NCBI RefSeq assembly: GCF_021390495.1
Contig: NZ_JAJEJP010000002.1
Coordinates: 2,046,001-2,110,000 of the forward strand
Length of the DNA: 64,000 nt
Origin: Paraburkholderia sp. ZP32-5
GTDB taxonomy: Bacteria > Pseudomonadota > Gammaproteobacteria > Burkholderiales > Burkholderiaceae
Direction: 5' to 3'
Shown here: positions 61,111 to 64,000 of the stretch, in pieces
Layout of the letters: the number at the start of each line of letters is the position of its first letter
Position numbering within the stretch: the first letter of the stretch is position 1
Position numbers and translations under genes: made by a program
The notes under the pieces: generated by a model
What the model was told of the DNA's origin: nothing
Database searches by the model: none
The model's input: only the letters and a program-made list of their open reading frames with translations

Positions 61111-62493
61111 TTAGTAAGCGTTTGGATGATGCAGTCCCTTGAAGATCGTTGCCAGAATGATCTTGACGTCAAGCCAGAACGACCAGTTTTTCAGGTAGTA
61201 AAGATCGTGCGCGACGCGGCCCTCCATTTTTTCCAACCGGTCGGTTTCGCCCCGGAATCCATTGATCTGCGCCCACCCGGTAATACCCGGCTTGATCCGG
61301 TAGCGATGGATATAGCCGGACACGATGTTCTGGTAAAGATCGTCGTGTTCGATTGCGTGAGGACGCGGCCCCACGACCGACATATCGCCGCGCAGCACGT
61401 TAAAGAACTGCGGCAGCTCGTCGAGACTGGTCCGGCGCAGAAATGCGCCGACCGCAGTAATACGTGGATCGCCTCGCGTCGCCTGTTCGAGAATGCCAGG
61501 CTTCTGCTCGTGCAATCGCATCGTGCGAAATTTGTAGATCGTGAATACGCGGCCGTCAGCCCCTTTGCGGCGCTGCTTGAAAAACACCGGGCCGGGCGAA
61601 CTCAATTTGACCGCAATCGCGCAGCCGAGAAGGATCGGCGAGATCGCCATCAACGCGCCGAGCGCAAACAGTCGGTCGAACAGTTCCTTTTTCAACAATG
61701 CATTCGGTGGCAACGGCGAAGCAGCGAGATTGATCGTCGGCAGACCGAGCAGATCGGTCATGCTGCCTTCGAACAGCGCGAGCGCGCGGACGTCAGGCAT
61801 GAAGCGGATATTGATCAGGTCGTTGCGAAACTCCGCAACCAGCTTCAAAATCGCGCGCTCTTCGGTTAGCGGCAACGCGAGCCATACCTCGCCGATGTTG
61901 TGCTCCCTGACGTAGCGGGCGAAAGCGTCATGTTCTTCAAACACCTGCACCGCCGAGCGCATCGCGATGTTGCAGCCAGGGCTCAGGCTATACAGCGCAT
62001 TCGCGCGAAAGCCGGCTGCCGGCGCCATCGCGATCTTGCGGATCACCTCGTCGCAATGATCGCCGCACGCGGCCACCGCAACCTGCTGCAGATTCATACC
62101 CGCGTAGCGCATGCGGCCGAGCAATGCGTGCGTCACCAGCCGGCCGGCCATCATCGCGATACCGGAGATGCCGGTCCAGTACGCAAACCATAGACGCGAC
62201 ACGAAATCGATCCGGTGCAACGAAAACATCAGCACCATCGCGCAGCACTGCACGAGCAACCAACCCAACGCGACATGGCTTGCCAATGCCCGCTTCGAGC
62301 GGCCGCGCCACGATTCATACACGCCGAGTGCCGGAAAGAGCGCGAGCGCGAAGGCCGCGGCAAACGCCACGAACGCGAAATAGAAACCCCGTTGCGAGCC
62401 GCCGTCGAAACGGATCTGCGAGGCCGCGCAAGCCCCCGCCACGATCATCGCGACGTCGAACAATCTTGCCAGTAGACCCGTCAGCAATCGCAT
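61111..62493 (-). CDS. polyprenyl glycosylphosphotransferase (undecaprenyl-phosphate glucose phosphotransferase type)
   Basis: A 460-residue WcaJ-type initiating glycosyltransferase. Four N-terminal membrane segments (to about residue 135) and a CoA-binding-like domain precede the C-terminal transferase with a fifth segment (about 270-290). Conserved motifs are [27 protein letters not shown] and [16 protein letters not shown]. It should start repeat-unit assembly by moving a hexose-1-phosphate to undecaprenyl phosphate. I use ATG 62493 with AGGAGG upstream. It follows manC by 41 bases. Confidence 0.9.
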   Translation of the reverse strand: MRLLTGLLARLFDVAMIVAGACAASQIRFDGGSQRGFYFAFVAFAAAFALALFPALGVYESWRGRSKRALASHVALGWLLVQCCAMVLMFSLHRIDFVSRLWFAYWTGISGIAMMAGRLVTHALLGRMRYAGMNLQQVAVAACGDHCDEVIRKIAMAPAAGFRANALYSLSPGCNIAMRSAVQVFEEHDAFARYVREHNIGEVWLALPLTEERAILKLVAEFRNDLINIRFMPDVRALALFEGSMTDLLGLPTINLAASPLPPNALLKKELFDRLFALGALMAISPILLGCAIAVKLSSPGPVFFKQRRKGADGRVFTIYKFRTMRLHEQKPGILEQATRGDPRITAVGAFLRRTSLDELPQFFNVLRGDMSVVGPRPHAIEHDDLYQNIVSGYIHRYRIKPGITGWAQINGFRGETDRLEKMEGRVAHDLYYLKNWSFWLDVKIILATIFKGLHHPNAY

Positions 62494-62534
62494 AGCAGCC
62501 TCCTCAAAACACGTGTCGGTTCGACTCGCTCGCA

Positions 62535-64000
62535 TTAGCCGCAGCGCCCGTACTTGTCGTCGAAACGGACGATGTCGTCTTCGCCGAGATAGGCGCCGGA
62601 CTGAACTTCGATGATCTGCAACGGTACGCGGCCCGGGTTTTCGAGCCGGTGGCACACGCCCAGCGGGATGAAGGTCGATTCGTTCTCGCCGAGCAGAAAC
62701 TGCTCTTCACCCCGTGTGACCAGCGCGGTGCCGCTCACGACCACCCAGTGTTCCGCGCGGTGATGGTGCATCTGCAACGACAGCCGTCCACCCGGCATCA
62801 CGACGATGCGCTTCACCTGAAAGCGGTCGCCGTGATCGATCGAATCGTAAAAGCCCCATGGGCGACGCACTTTTCGATGCGCATCGGCCTCCGGCGATTT
62901 CTCGCTGCGGATACGCGAGACCAGCGTCTTGACGTCCTGCACGTGCGAGCGGTCCGCAACGAGCACCGCGTCGTCGGTTTCGACCACAACCAGATTGTGG
63001 GTGCCGACACAGGCGAGTAGCCTGCCGCCTTGCGAACGCGCGTAGGTCGCGCTCGAGCCTTCGAACAGCACACGTCCGTTCGATGCATTGCCGCACTCGT
63101 CCTTTTCCATCGCCTGCCAGACCGCGTCCCACGAACCCAGATCAGACCAGCCAGCCTCCAACGGCACCACCACGCCGGTGAAGTTCGAGCCGCGCTTGCC
63201 GAGTTGTTCCATCACCGCGTAGTCGATCGAGTCCGACGGCGAATTCAGGAACTCGCCGGCTTCCGGCATCACGCATTCGTCAGTTCTTTTCGCGTTGCGC
63301 CACGCGTGAACACAAGCGGCGTGCATGTCGGGCTGGAACTGCTCGATGACCGTGAGCCACACCGATGCGCGCACCACGAAGATGCCGCTGTTCCACCAGT
63401 AATTGCCCGAGCTGACGTACTGAGCCGCGAGTTCAGCGGCCGGTTTCTCGACGAAGCGCTCGATATGGCGCGCGCCATCGCGCAATGCGCCGCCCAGCCG
63501 GATATAACCGAAGCCTGTATCGGGCCGTTCGGGCGGCACGCCGAGCGTGACGATCGCCCCCTTGTGCGCGTGGCTCGCCGCGAGATCGATCGCCTGGTGC
63601 AGCGCTTCGAGGTTCGCTATCGCATGATCGGCCGGCATCGCGACCAGAATCGCGTCGTCGTTTTCCGCGTAGGCACTCAACGCGGCGAGCGTCAGCGCGG
63701 GCGCGGTATCGCGACGCGCGGGCTCGACGATGATGCGCGCATTCACACCGATCTCGCGCGCCTGTTCGTAAGTGGCGAAATAATGCTCCGCGCCGCACAC
63801 GATCACCGGATCGGCCGCGATGTCCCATGCGCCTTCAAAACCCGCCATGCGTCCCATCGTTGCTTGCAGCAGCGTCTGATTACCGATCACGTCGATCAAC
63901 TGCTTGGGAAACTGCTCGCGCGACACCGGCCACAGCCGCGTGCCGGAACCGCCGGCGAGAATCACCTGAACGAGAGGCGGCGAATCGACCGTGGCCGAAT
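62535..64000 (-). CDS. manC: mannose-1-phosphate guanylyltransferase/mannose-6-phosphate isomerase (ManC-type), cut by the window edge
   Basis: At least 487 codons are present. The frame stays open to the right edge, so the start lies outside. The nucleotidyltransferase motif GGSGTRLWPVSREQFPKQL lies near the start, and the C-terminal cupin (about the last 120 residues) has HRLENPGRVP with GDRFQVKRIVVMPGGRLS. It makes GDP-mannose, and the fused second domain interconverts mannose-6-phosphate and fructose-6-phosphate. It supplies the exopolysaccharide genes downstream. Confidence 0.92.
   Translation of the reverse strand, partial: SATVDSPPLVQVILAGGSGTRLWPVSREQFPKQLIDVIGNQTLLQATMGRMAGFEGAWDIAADPVIVCGAEHYFATYEQAREIGVNARIIVEPARRDTAPALTLAALSAYAENDDAILVAMPADHAIANLEALHQAIDLAASHAHKGAIVTLGVPPERPDTGFGYIRLGGALRDGARHIERFVEKPAAELAAQYVSSGNYWWNSGIFVVRASVWLTVIEQFQPDMHAACVHAWRNAKRTDECVMPEAGEFLNSPSDSIDYAVMEQLGKRGSNFTGVVVPLEAGWSDLGSWDAVWQAMEKDECGNASNGRVLFEGSSATYARSQGGRLLACVGTHNLVVVETDDAVLVADRSHVQDVKTLVSRIRSEKSPEADAHRKVRRPWGFYDSIDHGDRFQVKRIVVMPGGRLSLQMHHHRAEHWVVVSGTALVTRGEEQFLLGENESTFIPLGVCHRLENPGRVPLQIIEVQSGAYLGEDDIVRFDDKYGRCG

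Noticed and set aside
1..64000. CRISPR arrays, tRNA or rRNA genes, insertion sequences, integrases and attachment sites
   Set aside because: I looked for regularly spaced repeats, transposase-like proteins and tRNA-like structures and saw none. The collar genes are not accompanied by other phage genes, so I do not call a prophage.

Overview
The window is dense, GC-rich DNA (well over 60% GC by eye) from a betaproteobacterium of the Burkholderiales, most likely Paraburkholderia or a close relative. The evidence is the gene content: an acnD/prpF-type methylcitrate locus with a PrpR activator, many LysR and MFS genes, DUF3311 with a sodium:solute symporter, LigJ/LigK, and a WcaJ-type exopolysaccharide cluster. 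I see no tRNA, rRNA, CRISPR array, insertion sequence or integrase. Layout, left to right. 0-6.1 kb: the 5' end of a leftward gene, a LuxR solo with an N-terminal extension, a NodI/NodJ-like ABC-2 exporter, and a coupled OpgC-type acyltransferase and tannase/feruloyl-esterase-family pair. 6.1-8.3 kb: a less GC-rich, island-like patch with a DUF6402-like protein overlapping a small membrane-anchored protein, arranged like an effector/immunity pair. 8.5-16 kb: a TauE/SafE permease, a second FtsH-like protease, a TIM-barrel isomerase-like gene, an orphan ABC ATPase, a quinone-oxidoreductase-like MDR enzyme and an ABM monooxygenase. 16.2-18.2 kb: a copper-type HMA protein and a DUF305 protein, then an MFS exporter. 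18.4-26.5 kb: the methylcitrate locus prpC-acnD-prpF, read leftward from a sigma-54 promoter with a palindromic activator site, divergent from prpR. A methyltransferase follows prpF by 10 bp, and prpB is absent. 26.6-29.5 kb: two tandem phage-tail-collar paralogs, a DUF6916-like gene and a GNAT. A remnant of the prpR 3' end lies between the collar genes and records an ancient tandem duplication. 29.7-34.9 kb: a dmlR/dmlA-like D-malate or tartrate module, an aspartoacylase-like enzyme and an aromatic-acid symporter. 35.0-39.8 kb: a leftward set of DUF3311, a sodium:solute symporter, an intrinsic terminator, a type-II lumazine-synthase homologue, an M20 amidohydrolase and an MFS that is a paralogue of the one at 17-18 kb. 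39.9-44.1 kb: an FMN-dependent monooxygenase, flavin reductase and aldehyde dehydrogenase operon, divergent from an XRE-cupin regulator, with a long palindrome between them. 44.3-51.3 kb: a small exported protein, then a GH42 beta-galactosidase with an ABC sugar importer (no ATPase) under a divergent LacI regulator with two matching operators. 51.3-58.6 kb: a rhamnonate-dehydratase-like enzyme and MFS, divergent from a LysR-MFS-ligJ-ligK-small protein cluster. 58.7-64 kb: an EamA exporter, then the start of an exopolysaccharide operon (manC, polyprenyl glycosylphosphotransferase, ATP-grasp protein, small protein) that runs off the right edge. As a whole the window is an accessory, metabolically versatile stretch of catabolic modules, each with its own divergent regulator (PrpR, two LysR, LacI, XRE-cupin). 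The least-explained items are the tail-collar/DUF6916/GNAT group, the DUF6402 pair, and the lumazine-synthase homologue in a transport and hydrolysis context.
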